Source: Pseudomonadota bacterium
Lineage (GTDB): Bacteria > Pseudomonadota > Alphaproteobacteria > Acetobacterales > Acetobacteraceae
DNA length: 11,092 nt
NCBI GenBank assembly: GCA_023390705.1
Contig: JAEWCI010000174.1
Location: 1 to 11,092 of the forward strand
Direction of reading: 5' to 3'
In this document: piece by piece, positions 1-6,072 of the stretch
Numbering within the stretch: position 1 is the first letter of the stretch
How the letters are laid out: each line of letters begins with the position of its first letter
Program-made: the position numbers and the translations under genes
Notes under the pieces: generated by a model
Database searches by the model: none
The model's input: the letters and a program-made list of their open reading frames with translations, nothing else
What the model was told of the DNA's origin: nothing

Positions 1-352
1 GGGGTTGCTGGTGCAGCCGCAGCAGGTCGAGCGCCGGAGCCTCGGGCGGCGGCGCCAGCCGGGCGGCAGCGGACGGATCCTCGCGGCGTTGCGCCGGGCC
101 GGGGCGGTCGAAGATGGTTTCGTTCTGGTTGGGCACCACCAGCCCTCCGGGCTCCTCCGGCTTCACCTTGATGGGTCGCGGATCGGGCTCGATCAGCGGC
201 ACCGGCCGGGGGCCCATGCGGGAGAGGCCCCAGAAGATCGCGCCGCCCAGCGCCAGCATCCCAAGCATGCCGCCGGCGACCGCCAGCATCCGGCCGGACG
301 TCGCGGAACGCTCCGGGCGTACCCGATAGGACGGAACGATGAGATCGCTCAT
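1..352 (-). CDS. SPOR domain-family membrane protein, N-terminal part (cut by window edge)
   Basis: The gene starts at the ATG on 352 and runs off the left edge after 117 codons, so the C-terminal SPOR domain is not visible. The visible part has a short basic cytoplasmic tail (residues 1-21), one hydrophobic segment at about 22-45 and then a proline-rich, charged periplasmic linker. Residues 59-82 contain PIKVKPEEPGG followed by VPNQNETIFD, a stretch I recognise from the juxtamembrane region of alphaproteobacterial SPOR proteins. In those proteins a C-terminal SPOR domain binds denuded peptidoglycan at division sites; this part is family knowledge, not seen here. The place directly downstream of argS is the usual one for this gene in alphaproteobacteria. 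The gap to argS is 106 bases, and the only purine-rich site before the start lies in a hairpin (359-382). The family call rests on the linker motif, topology and synteny. Confidence 0.75.
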   Translation of the reverse strand, partial: MSDLIVPSYRVRPERSATSGRMLAVAGGMLGMLALGGAIFWGLSRMGPRPVPLIEPDPRPIKVKPEEPGGLVVPNQNETIFDRPGPAQRREDPSAAARLAPPPEAPALDLLRLHQQP

Positions 353-358
353 GACCAG

Positions 359-382
359 CCCCCCTGCCGGCTAAGGCGGGGG
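359..382 (-). promoter_or_regulatory. Hairpin covering the ribosome-binding site of the SPOR gene
   Basis: Plus-strand C360-C364 pairs with G378-G382, and GCC 366-368 pairs with GGC 375-377, with one bulged base (365) and a six-base loop. On the transcribed minus strand the 3' arm is the G-run ending 6 bases before the ATG at 352. That run is the only Shine-Dalgarno-like element there. The structure could lower translation of the SPOR gene relative to argS, or act as a partial terminator. No U-tract follows. Regulation is inferred; only the pairing is seen. Confidence 0.4.
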
Positions 383-430
383 CGCCGGCCAGGCCGCGTA
401 CCCCGCCACCTTATGAACCCGCTTGCGCAG

Positions 431-450
431 ACCAGCCCCCCGGGGTGGGT
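431..450 (-). terminator. Possible weak hairpin just after argS
   Basis: Bases 431-450 fold around a C-run/G-run centre: 436-438 pairs with 443-445 and 431-433 pairs with 448-450, with one mismatch and one G-U pair between. It lies about 10 bases past the argS stop. There is no U-tract, and the downstream SPOR gene is co-oriented, so it may be an attenuator, an mRNA-stabilising end or nothing at all. Confidence 0.25.
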
Positions 451-458
451 GGCCTGCC

Positions 459-2228
459 CTAGCGCATTTCCTCAACCGGGGTAACGCCCATCACGGCCAG
501 GCCGGAACGGATGACCGACGCGGTGGCCGCGACGAGCGCGAGACGTGCCCGGGTTGCTTCCGGTTCATCCCCCCGAATGAACCGCAGGGTCGCGTCCTCA
601 CGGCCCCGGTTCCACAGTATATGAAAATCGCTCGCCAAGTCATGGAGAAAAAAGGCGATTCGATGAGGCTCCCGCGCCAGCGCGGCGGCTTCCACGGTGC
701 GCGGCCAGGAGGCCAGCCGGCGGATCAGCGCCAGTTCGGCCGGGTCCGTCAGGGCCTCCAGCGGTGCCGTGGCCAGTGCCTCCGGGGCCGGGTCCTCGAC
801 CTGACGCAGCACGGAACGGCAGCGGGCATGGGCGTATTGCACATAGAAGACCGGATTGTCGCGGCTCTGCTCCACCACCTTGTCCAGGTCGAATTCCATC
901 TGGGCATCGGCCTTGCGGGTCAGCATGGTGAAGCGCACCGCATCCCGGCCGACCTCGTCGATCAGGTCGCGCAGCGTCACATAGGTGCCGGCGCGCTTGG
1001 ACATGCGCACCGGCTCCCCGTTCTTCACCACATGGACGATCTGGGTCAGCACCACCTCCAGCGAGACCTTGCCGCCGCTCAGCGCCTTCACCGCCGCCTG
1101 CATGCGCTTGACATAGCCGCCATGGTCGGCGCCCCAGACATGGATAAGCTCGGCGAAGCCGCGTTCGATCTTGTGCAGGTGGTTGGCGATGTCGTTGGCG
1201 AAATAGGTGCCGCTGCCGTCGGATTTGCGCAGCGGCCGGTCCACCTCGTCGCCGAACTGGGTGGCGCGGAACAGCTCCTGCGGCCGCGGCTCCCAGTCCT
1301 CCGGCGTCTTGCCCTTGGGAGGTTCCAGCACGCCGGTATAGATCAGGCCCTGGCCGGCGAGCAGCGCCTCGGCCTGCTCCAGCTTGCCTTCCTCCACCAG
1401 ATGGCGTTCGGAGATGAAGACTTCCTGGTTGACGCCGAGCGCGGCCAGGTCGTCGCGGATCGCCTCCATCATGCGTTCGATGGTGAAGCTCCGCACCGTC
1501 TCCAGCCAGTGGGAGGGGCCAGCCGGGGTCAGGTCCGGCTCGGCCAGGGAGGCGCCGAAGCGTTCCCGCAGCGCCTCCCCCACCGGGATGAGGTATTCGC
1601 CGCGGTACTGCAGCCCGCCCGGGATGGACTGGGCGTATTCATCCTCGGTCAGGCTGGTGCCGAGCGCCTGGAGGTAGCGCCAGTAGGCGGCATAGGCGAG
1701 CGCGAGGACCTGCGCCCCGGCATCGTTGACATAGTATTCCTTGGTGACGTCCCAGCCCGCCTTGGCGAGCAGGTTGGCCAGCGCATCCCCCACCACCGCG
1801 CCGCGGCAATGGCCGACATGCATCGGCCCGGTGGGGTTCGCGGAGACATACTCCACATCCACCTTCCGCCCGGCGCCGACCGTGCCGTCGCCATAGGATT
1901 CGCCGGCCGCCAGGATGGCGGGGAGCTGGGCGCGCAGGAATTCCTCGCGCAGGCGGAGGTTGACGAAGCCGGGTCCGGCCGGGGCGGCGGAAGCCACTTC
2001 CGGCAGCGCCGCCAGCCTTTCCGCCAGCGCCGCGGCCAGCTTCGGCGGCGCCTGGCGCGCCGCCTTGGCCACCACCATGGCGGCATTGGTCGCCATGTCG
2101 CCATGCGCGGCGTCGCGCGGCGGCTCCATCTGCACGCGGGCCAGGGCCTCCTCGGGCAGTTCGGGCAGCAGCTCGCGCAGGGCGGCGATGGTACGGGCGC
2201 GGAGCGCCGCGAAGATGTCCTGGGTCAT
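459..2228 (-). CDS. argS: Arginyl-tRNA synthetase (class I)
   Basis: This enzyme charges tRNA-Arg with arginine using ATP in the cytoplasm. The 589-residue product has the full ArgS layout. An N-terminal additional domain spans about residues 1-95. The catalytic Rossmann fold carries the HIGH-type motif HVGH at 137-140, preceded by SANPTGPMHVGH (129-140). The KMSK-type loop is RMSKR at 408-412, in the context VRMSKRAGTYVTL. A DALR anticodon-binding domain begins near FYVQYAHARC (461-470). All these landmarks are intact and the length is normal for bacterial ArgS. The start at 2228 has a GAGG-type ribosome-binding site a few bases upstream, and an in-frame start further upstream would overlap dgt. 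It follows dgt by 10 bases and is very probably translated from the same mRNA. The gene ends in TAG. Confidence 0.97.
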   Translation of the reverse strand: MTQDIFAALRARTIAALRELLPELPEEALARVQMEPPRDAAHGDMATNAAMVVAKAARQAPPKLAAALAERLAALPEVASAAPAGPGFVNLRLREEFLRAQLPAILAAGESYGDGTVGAGRKVDVEYVSANPTGPMHVGHCRGAVVGDALANLLAKAGWDVTKEYYVNDAGAQVLALAYAAYWRYLQALGTSLTEDEYAQSIPGGLQYRGEYLIPVGEALRERFGASLAEPDLTPAGPSHWLETVRSFTIERMMEAIRDDLAALGVNQEVFISERHLVEEGKLEQAEALLAGQGLIYTGVLEPPKGKTPEDWEPRPQELFRATQFGDEVDRPLRKSDGSGTYFANDIANHLHKIERGFAELIHVWGADHGGYVKRMQAAVKALSGGKVSLEVVLTQIVHVVKNGEPVRMSKRAGTYVTLRDLIDEVGRDAVRFTMLTRKADAQMEFDLDKVVEQSRDNPVFYVQYAHARCRSVLRQVEDPAPEALATAPLEALTDPAELALIRRLASWPRTVEAAALAREPHRIAFFLHDLASDFHILWNRGREDATLRFIRGDEPEATRARLALVAATASVIRSGLAVMGVTPVEEMR

Positions 2229-2238
2229 GGCCTCGAAC

Positions 2239-3408
2239 TCAGCCGGGGATGTTGGGATCGGTCAGGCGCCGGTGCTCTTCCAGCGCGTAGCGGTCGGTCA
2301 TGCCGGCGATGTAGTCGCACACCACCCTGGCGCATTGCGGGCTGCCCGGCTCGCCGGCGCGGCGGCGCCATTCATCCGGCAGCATCTGCGGCCCGCCGTG
2401 CAGCAACTGGAACAGCATCTGGCTTACCCGCTTGGATTTCTGCATCGCCCGGTTGACGCGCCAGTGGCGATACATCCTTTCGAAGAGGAAATCGCGGACC
2501 TCCTGATTGGCCGCCTGCATGGCGGTGGAGAAGGCGATGACGGGCCCGGGCGCGGCGCGGATGTCGTCGGCGCTGCGCGGCGCCAGGGCCGCGATGCGGC
2601 GCCCCGCCTCGGCCACCACGTCAATGACCATGCGGTTGATGACGCGGCGCACCGTTTCGGTGGTAAGCCGGTCCGGCGCCAGGTTGGGGTGCGCCTGTCG
2701 TACCTCCTCCAGCGCCTCGCCGATCAGCGGGAGGGAGCCGGCTTCCTCCAGGGTGAAGAGCCGGGCGCGGACGCCATCGTCCAGGTCATGGTTGTTGTAG
2801 GCGATGTCATCGGCCAGCGCCGCCACCTGCGCCTCGGCCGAGGCATGGCTGCCCAGTTCCAGCGGGTGCAGCCGGTCGTATTCCGCCAGGTAGGGCGCGG
2901 GGCGGCGCACCGGGCCATTGTGCTTGGCCAGGCCCTCCAGGGTTTCCCAGCTCAGGTTCAGGCCGTCGAAAGCGGCGTAGCGGTGCTCCAGGCTCGTGAC
3001 GACCTTCAGGCTCTGGGCATTGTGGTCGAAGCCGCCATAGGGGCGCATCTGGCTGTCCAGCGCCTCCTCCCCCGCATGGCCGAAGGGCGGGTGGCCCAGG
3101 TCGTGCGCCAGTGCCAGCGCCTCCGCCAGATCCTCGTCGAGGCGGAGTTGCCGGGCGATGGACCGGGCGATCTGCGCCACCTCGATGCTATGGGTCAGGC
3201 GGGTGCGGAAATAATCGCCTTCATGGAACACGAAGACCTGGGTCTTGTACTGCAGCCGCCGGAAGGCGCCGGTATGGATGATGCGGTCGCGGTCCCGCTG
3301 GAAAGGCGAACGGGCATCGCCTCCGGGCTCGGCATAGAGCCGCCCGCGGGAGGATTCGGGCCGGACAGCCCAAGGCGCGCGGTCCTGGGGACGTGGCTCG
3401 GCGGACAT
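2239..3408 (-). CDS. dgt: dGTPase-like deoxynucleoside triphosphate triphosphohydrolase (HD family)
   Basis: Dgt-family enzymes hydrolyse dNTPs to deoxynucleosides and triphosphate, helping to set dNTP pools. The 389-residue product fits the shorter dGTPase-like subfamily common in alphaproteobacteria; E. coli Dgt is about 505 residues. The signature SRGRLYAEP (20-28) leads into FQRDRDRIIHTGAFRRL (36-52). The HD metal site is visible: H73 in RTRLTHS, H102-D103 in AHDLGHPPFGHAGE, and an Asp in ALADDIAYNNHDLDDG (D200/D201). I chose the ATG at 3408 because the family signature begins soon after it. An in-frame ATG at 3453 would add 15 Arg/Gly-rich residues with no family support. The ribosome-binding site at 3408 is weak. 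It is divergent from erpA and heads the dgt-argS pair. Substrate preference (dGTP or other dNTPs) cannot be read from the sequence. Confidence 0.93.
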   Translation of the reverse strand: MSAEPRPQDRAPWAVRPESSRGRLYAEPGGDARSPFQRDRDRIIHTGAFRRLQYKTQVFVFHEGDYFRTRLTHSIEVAQIARSIARQLRLDEDLAEALALAHDLGHPPFGHAGEEALDSQMRPYGGFDHNAQSLKVVTSLEHRYAAFDGLNLSWETLEGLAKHNGPVRRPAPYLAEYDRLHPLELGSHASAEAQVAALADDIAYNNHDLDDGVRARLFTLEEAGSLPLIGEALEEVRQAHPNLAPDRLTTETVRRVINRMVIDVVAEAGRRIAALAPRSADDIRAAPGPVIAFSTAMQAANQEVRDFLFERMYRHWRVNRAMQKSKRVSQMLFQLLHGGPQMLPDEWRRRAGEPGSPQCARVVCDYIAGMTDRYALEEHRRLTDPNIPG

Positions 3409-3466
3409 GCGGGCGCGATTACCAGCGCCCCTGCCCCGCCGCAACCGCGCCATGCGCGGCCGGCGC

Positions 3467-3496
3467 TTGGAACCGGCCAGCCGCCACCCCTATATT
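3467..3496 (+). promoter_or_regulatory. Sigma70-like promoter for erpA-xthA
   Basis: A -35 box TTGGAA (3467-3472) and a -10 box TATATT (3491-3496) are separated by 18 bases. This AT-rich hexamer stands out in GC-rich surroundings and lies in the 109-base divergent gap between dgt and erpA. Transcription would start near 3503, giving a leader of only about 15 bases that still contains the ribosome-binding site at 3505-3510. The boxes are seen; activity is inferred. Confidence 0.5.
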
Positions 3497-3504
3497 TCCG
3501 GACC

Positions 3505-3510
3505 AGGAGA
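3505..3510 (+). promoter_or_regulatory. Ribosome-binding site fixing the erpA start
   Basis: AGGAGA is placed 7 bases before the ATG at 3518. It is the strongest Shine-Dalgarno match in this region and supports 3518 over the upstream in-frame starts at 3407 and beyond, which would overlap the dgt 5' end and the promoter. Confidence 0.8.
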
Positions 3511-3517
3511 GTCCCGA

Positions 3518-3871
3518 ATGTCCCACGGTAACGCCACCCCAACCAGCTTCCGCATCACCCCCCGCGCCGCCGAACAGGTGGCCGAGATCGCCGCGCGCGA
3601 GGGCCGCCCCGGTGCCGGGCTGCGGGTTTCGGTCAGCGCCGGCGGCTGTTCCGGCTTCCAGTACGGCTTCGCGCTGGAGGAACAGGCCGCCGAGGATGAC
3701 CTGGTGATCGAGGTACCGCCGGTGAGGATCTATGTGGATCCGGTCTCGCTGGACCTGCTGGCCGGGGCGGAACTCGATTGGAACGAGGCGCTGATCGGCG
3801 CGCATTTCACGGTGAGGAACCCGCAGGCGGTTTCCGGCTGCGGCTGCGGCGCGAGTTTCGCCATCGGGTAA
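3518..3871 (+). CDS. erpA: A-type iron-sulfur cluster carrier (ErpA/IscA/HesB family)
   Basis: A-type carriers receive [2Fe-2S] or [4Fe-4S] clusters from the scaffold and deliver them to target enzymes in the cytoplasm. The 117-residue product has the three ligand cysteines in the family pattern: C44 in AGGCSGFQYGF, and C108 and C110 in the C-terminal SGCGCGASF. Length is typical (about 105-120 residues). The domain covers FRITPRAAEQV (11-21) to the end. ErpA is preferred over IscA or SufA because it stands alone, away from any isc or suf cluster, next to dgt and xthA, a common arrangement in alphaproteobacteria; the exact subtype is less certain than the family. It has a clear promoter and ribosome-binding site and probably shares an mRNA with xthA, 35 bases downstream. 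Possible clients are outside the window, except that the [2Fe-2S] enzyme IlvD is encoded about 2.3 kb away. Confidence 0.9.
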   Translation: MSHGNATPTSFRITPRAAEQVAEIAAREGRPGAGLRVSVSAGGCSGFQYGFALEEQAAEDDLVIEVPPVRIYVDPVSLDLLAGAELDWNEALIGAHFTVRNPQAVSGCGCGASFAIG

Positions 3872-3906
3872 GGGCGCAACGGCCGGCGGCGTGCTAGCCT
3901 TCCGGC

Positions 3907-4674
3907 ATGAAGCTCGCGACCTTCAACGTGAATTCGGTGCGGCGCCGTGTGCCGCATCTGCGCCGTTTCCTGCAACGGCACCAGCCGGATCTGCTCTTCC
4001 TCCAGGAAACCAAGTGCCGGACCGAGGAATTCCCCGGGCTGGACTTCGCTGACCTCGGCTACCGCACCCATGCGGTGGGGCAGCATGGCGGACGCAACGG
4101 GGTGGCGGTTCTGGGCCGCATCCCCTTCGAAGTGACTGCCGAAACCCTGCCCGGCGATGCCGGGGACAGCCAGGCCCGCTACATCGAAGTGGCGGCGGAA
4201 GGCGCGGCGATCGCCGGCATCTACCTGCCCAACGGCAATTCCGGCGGTGAGGACGGCTTCGCCTACAAGCTGCGCTGGATGGAAAGGCTGGCGGCGGTAG
4301 CGGCGGCGCGGCTGGATGCCTTCTCACCTTTCGCCATCCTGGGCGATTTCAACGTCTGCCCGACCGACGCCGACCTGGCGCCCGGCGCCCTGCCGGCGAG
4401 CGATGCGCTGGTGCGGCCGGAAAGCCGCGCCCGGTTCCGCGCCCTGCTGCATCTGGGTCTGACGGATGCACTGGCCGCGCTGCATCCGCAGGACGCGCCC
4501 TTCACCTATTGGGACTACGGCCCGGCATTCGAATCCAACCGCGGCCTGCGGATCGACCACATCCTGTTGAGCCCCGAACTGGCCGAGCGGCTGCGGGAAT
4601 GTGGCGTGGATACCGATGCGAGGGCCGAGGAACAGCCCAGCGACCACGCACCCGTATGGTGCGAAATGGCGTAG
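3907..4674 (+). CDS. xthA: Exodeoxyribonuclease III / AP endonuclease
   Basis: ExoIII-type enzymes cut DNA 5' to abasic sites and remove 3' blocking groups in base excision repair. The 255-residue product has the full endonuclease/exonuclease/phosphatase fold. The active-site residues are in place: N7 in TFNVNSVR, E34 in FLQETK, Y106 in IYLPNG, D147 and N149 in ILGDFNV, D217 in LRIDHILLS, and the catalytic pair D246-H247 in SDHAPV. Length is close to the E. coli enzyme (268). The start at 3907 gives the canonical MKLATFNVNS N-terminus. No strong ribosome-binding site precedes it in the 35-base gap after erpA, so translation may be weak or depend on upstream ribosomes. The TAG stop is followed at once by a hairpin shared with the convergent lipoprotein gene. 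Confidence 0.95.
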   Translation: MKLATFNVNSVRRRVPHLRRFLQRHQPDLLFLQETKCRTEEFPGLDFADLGYRTHAVGQHGGRNGVAVLGRIPFEVTAETLPGDAGDSQARYIEVAAEGAAIAGIYLPNGNSGGEDGFAYKLRWMERLAAVAAARLDAFSPFAILGDFNVCPTDADLAPGALPASDALVRPESRARFRALLHLGLTDALAALHPQDAPFTYWDYGPAFESNRGLRIDHILLSPELAERLRECGVDTDARAEEQPSDHAPVWCEMA

Positions 4675-4703
4675 CCCCTCCCCCGCACTGGTCGAGGGAG
4701 GGG
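4675..4703. terminator. Hairpin between convergent xthA and the lipoprotein gene
   Basis: CCCCTCCC (4675-4682) pairs perfectly with GGGAGGGG (4696-4703), an 8-bp stem with a 13-base loop. It begins on the base after the xthA stop and lies 17 bases past the stop of the convergent lipoprotein gene, so it could serve both. Neither strand has a U-tract after the stem, so it is not a standard intrinsic terminator. Confidence 0.55.
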
Positions 4704-4720
4704 AAAGCGGGAAACAGGCC

Positions 4721-4888
4721 TCAGTAGCTCGGGCGCACCGTTACGCTGGGCGCCGGCGCCGGAGTGACCACGGTCGGGGCCGGGGCCGGCGTCACGACGG
4801 TGGGCGGGGTGCGTTCGCGTTCGACATAGGTGCAGGCGGTGACGGCGAAGCCGGCGCCGAGGATGGCAAGAACGGGAAGGATGCGCAT
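4721..4888 (-). CDS. Small proline-rich lipoprotein, function unknown
   Basis: The 55-residue product begins MRILPVLAILGAGFAVTAC, a lipoprotein signal peptide with the lipobox VTAC. Cleavage would leave C19 as the lipidated first residue. The mature 37-residue part holds a nine-residue unit TVVTPAPAP twice in direct tandem (30-38 and 39-47) and a TVRPSY end. No catalytic motif is seen. The start at 4888 is fixed by AGGAGG (4897-4902), 8 bases upstream; an earlier in-frame ATG at 4927 would place charged residues before the signal peptide. The short Pro/Ala/Thr tail resembles a flexible envelope tether, which is an inference. It lies downstream of the WXXGXW gene with a 100-base gap and a possible hairpin, so it may have its own promoter, though I could not pick one out. 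Confidence 0.8.
   Translation of the reverse strand: MRILPVLAILGAGFAVTACTYVERERTPPTVVTPAPAPTVVTPAPAPSVTVRPSY
4748..4801 (-). repeat. Tandem 27-base coding repeat in the lipoprotein gene
   Basis: Two adjacent 27-base units (4775-4801 and 4748-4774) encode the same nine residues, TVVTPAPAP. Reading codon by codon, six of the nine codons differ, all at third positions and all synonymous. Confidence 0.85.
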
Positions 4889-4896
4889 ACGGTCTT

Positions 4897-4902
4897 CCTC
4901 CT
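4897..4902 (-). promoter_or_regulatory. Strong ribosome-binding site of the small lipoprotein
   Basis: The minus strand reads AGGAGG followed by 8 bases and ATG (4888). This is one of the best Shine-Dalgarno matches in the window. It decides the start and suggests efficient translation. Confidence 0.8.
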
Positions 4903-4956
4903 GTTGTGGACCGATATCGCTCAACAACTGTCTCGGCGCCCCATCGTCTCATGCCG

Positions 4957-4970
4957 AGGCGTTGACGCCT
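4957..4970 (-). terminator. Small inverted repeat after the WXXGXW gene
   Basis: AGGCGT (4957-4962) and ACGCCT (4965-4970) are inverted repeats two bases apart; as RNA this gives a 5-bp stem with a four-base loop. It lies 18 bases past the WXXGXW gene stop. It is short and lacks a U-tract, so a terminator role is weak; a protein-binding palindrome upstream of the lipoprotein gene is the alternative. Confidence 0.25.
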
Positions 4971-4988
4971 GCGTGAAGCGCGGAAGCG

Positions 4989-5306
4989 TCAGCGCCAGCC
5001 GCCCGGCACCCAGACCCATTCGCCACGCCGCCGCACCCAGCGCCCGTCCGCCCAGCGGCCGCGCCGCGCCCGGACCCACCGGCCGGGAAGCCAGACATAA
5101 CCACGGCCATCCCATCGCCAGTGGCCTGGCTGCCAGACCATGCGGGGCCCCGGCGGGCGTCCGCGCGGGCCTTCCCGGCGCGGCGGCGGTATCGGCGGGT
5201 AATAGGGCACCGGCTGCGCCTCGGCCGGTCCGCTCGGCACAAGCGGGAGAATGGTGCCGAACCCGGCCAGGGCGAGGCCGAACAGGCGGCGGCGGTGCAG
5301 TGTCAT
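4989..5306 (-). CDS. Secreted WXXGXW-repeat protein
   Basis: The 105-residue product has a basic N-tail (LHRRRLFG), a hydrophobic core and a likely signal peptidase I site after SGPAEA (residue 30). The mature part starts with a Pro-rich stretch (32-55). Four W-x-x-G-x-W units follow at 58-63 (WQPGHW), 72-77 (WLPGRW), 85-90 (WADGRW) and 99-104 (WVPGGW), spaced 13-14 residues apart. This matches the WXXGXW/YXWGXW repeat family of small proteobacterial exported proteins, whose role is unknown. Ten tryptophans and many arginines make the mature protein strongly aromatic and basic. The start at 5306 has GGGAG 7 bases upstream, and this site overlaps the stop codon of the Tyr-rich lipoprotein gene, 11 bases away. 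The two genes therefore look co-transcribed and probably translationally coupled. No cysteines and no catalytic motif are present. Confidence 0.85.
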   Translation of the reverse strand: MTLHRRRLFGLALAGFGTILPLVPSGPAEAQPVPYYPPIPPPRREGPRGRPPGPRMVWQPGHWRWDGRGYVWLPGRWVRARRGRWADGRWVRRRGEWVWVPGGWR

Positions 5307-5313
5307 GTCCGGT

Positions 5314-5320
5314 CTCCCTA
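5314..5320 (-). promoter_or_regulatory. Ribosome-binding site overlapping the upstream stop codon
   Basis: On the minus strand the TAG stop of the Tyr-rich lipoprotein (5320-5318) runs directly into GGGAG (5318-5314), the Shine-Dalgarno site for the WXXGXW gene. A terminating ribosome would sit on the next gene's initiation site, the usual layout for translational coupling. Confidence 0.6.
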
Positions 5321-5515
5321 CCAGTGGCGCCAACCACGATAGCCCCAACGCGGGCGGTAGTAGTACGGCCGCGCCGGCGCGACATAGACCGAAGGCGCGC
5401 TGTAATAGCCGCCATAACCGCCATAGTACCCGCCGTAATACGGTGTTGCGGGATAAACGGCGCAGCCGCCCAGGCCCGCGAGGGCGAGGACGACCAGAAT
5501 CAGACGCGACAACAT
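5318..5515 (-). CDS. Small Gly/Tyr-rich lipoprotein, function unknown
   Basis: The 65-residue product begins with a lipoprotein signal peptide; LGGC at 15-18 is the lipobox and C18 the predicted lipidated residue. The 48-residue mature part contains 13 tyrosines, in repeats such as YYGGYYGGYGGYY (26-38) and YYYRPRWGYRGW (51-62), and ends in W. Similar short Tyr/Gly-rich lipoproteins are scattered through proteobacteria without known function. The start at 5515 has GGGAG about 10 bases upstream. It is the first gene of a pair with the WXXGXW protein. Tyr codons are about evenly TAT (7) and TAC (6), less GC-biased than the surroundings. No catalytic motif is seen. A structural or adhesive role at the outer membrane is a guess from composition only. 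Confidence 0.8.
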   Translation of the reverse strand: MLSRLILVVLALAGLGGCAVYPATPYYGGYYGGYGGYYSAPSVYVAPARPYYYRPRWGYRGWRHW

Positions 5516-5539
5516 GACGAATCGTCTCCCTTGGCTTCG

Positions 5540-5562
5540 GCAGCGGGGCCGCAGCCCCCTGC
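5540..5562 (-). terminator. Hairpin in the gap before the Tyr-rich lipoprotein
   Basis: GCAG (5540-5543) pairs with CTGC (5559-5562), and GGGGC (5545-5549) pairs with GCCCC (5554-5558), with one bulged base (5544) and a four-base loop. This nine-pair stem lies 25 bases before the Tyr-rich lipoprotein start and about 70 bases after the stop of the gene at 5635-6072. It may end the upstream transcript or form a leader structure of the downstream one. No U-tract. Confidence 0.35.
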
Positions 5563-5634
5563 AGTGGAGCAGCTTTCGGGTGACAGAACGCCGATTCCGG
5601 GGTGAAACCATGGCAAGCCCCGGTGACATGGGCG

Positions 5635-6072
5635 TTACGGTCGGCCCTGTTCCTCCTGCCGCCGCAGGTTGATGGCGCAGGCGCGGCGCAAGGTGCCGCC
5701 GCCGTCCTGCCAGAACTGGGCGCCCTGCAATTCCCCCCTGCCCCGGCCCAGACGACCTTCGTAGACGGCGCTGTACGACCAGCGCTGCGCGGCAGCGCCC
5801 CCTTCCAGCCGCAGGGTACCATCCGGCGCGAGCACGCCCTCGCCCCGTTCCCAATAGCCGCTGGCCAGCGCGTTCGAGCGCGCGTCGCGGACATTCCGTT
5901 CATAGTGGGCGCGATTGCCGGCGATGGTCAGGGCAAAGGCGACGTCCAGCGGCCCCATGGTCCGGCCTGGCAGGGCCTCGCACCGCATGCGGCCGGTCCA
6001 ATGCTCGGGCGCGGGCTGGGCCAGGGCCGGCGAGGCCGCCAGGCCCGCGGCCAGCAAGACGATAGGGCGCAT
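5635..6072 (-). CDS. Secreted protein of unknown function with two cysteines
   Basis: The 145-residue product starts with a clear signal peptide (MRPIVLLAAGLAASPALA, cleavage after residue 18, ahead of QPAPEHW). The start at 6072 is supported by GGAGA 7 bases upstream; the reading frame stays open further upstream but would overlap the ilvD 3' end. The mature protein has only two cysteines, C31 near its start and C132 near its end, which could form one periplasmic disulfide. Between them are alternating short hydrophobic and glycine-rich stretches (LDVAFALTI, GVLAPDGTLRLEGG, WSYSAVYEGRLGRGRGELQG), which suggest a small beta-sheet protein. The layout resembles short hypothetical exported proteins I have seen in Rhodospirillales and Rhizobiales, in which a first cysteine follows the signal peptide and a final RxC precedes the end. 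I do not recognise a named family. It lies 77 bases after ilvD, behind that gene's hairpin. Confidence 0.75.
   Translation of the reverse strand: MRPIVLLAAGLAASPALAQPAPEHWTGRMRCEALPGRTMGPLDVAFALTIAGNRAHYERNVRDARSNALASGYWERGEGVLAPDGTLRLEGGAAAQRWSYSAVYEGRLGRGRGELQGAQFWQDGGGTLRRACAINLRRQEEQGRP

Noticed and set aside
423..2456. A 677-codon open frame on the plus strand antisense to argS
   Set aside because: Same explanation: argS is intact with all motifs on the minus strand, and the antisense product shows only biased composition.
3417..3444. A possible dgt promoter on the minus strand (TTGCGG, 16 bases, GTAATC)
   Set aside because: Both boxes are poor matches, and the transcript would start only a few bases before the ATG. 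Not strong enough to list as a feature.
3409..3453. A longer dgt start at 3453
   Set aside because: It adds 15 Arg/Gly-rich residues without similarity to the family N-terminus and without a better ribosome-binding site.
1915..3531. A 538-codon plus-strand frame antisense to dgt and the start of argS
   Set aside because: Shadow of dgt, which has an intact HD metal site; the antisense product has no recognisable domain.
4601..5605. A 334-codon plus-strand frame across the small envelope genes
   Set aside because: It opposes three genes that have signal peptides, ribosome-binding sites and repeat motifs on the minus strand, and its own product is Arg/Ala/Gly-rich without any domain.
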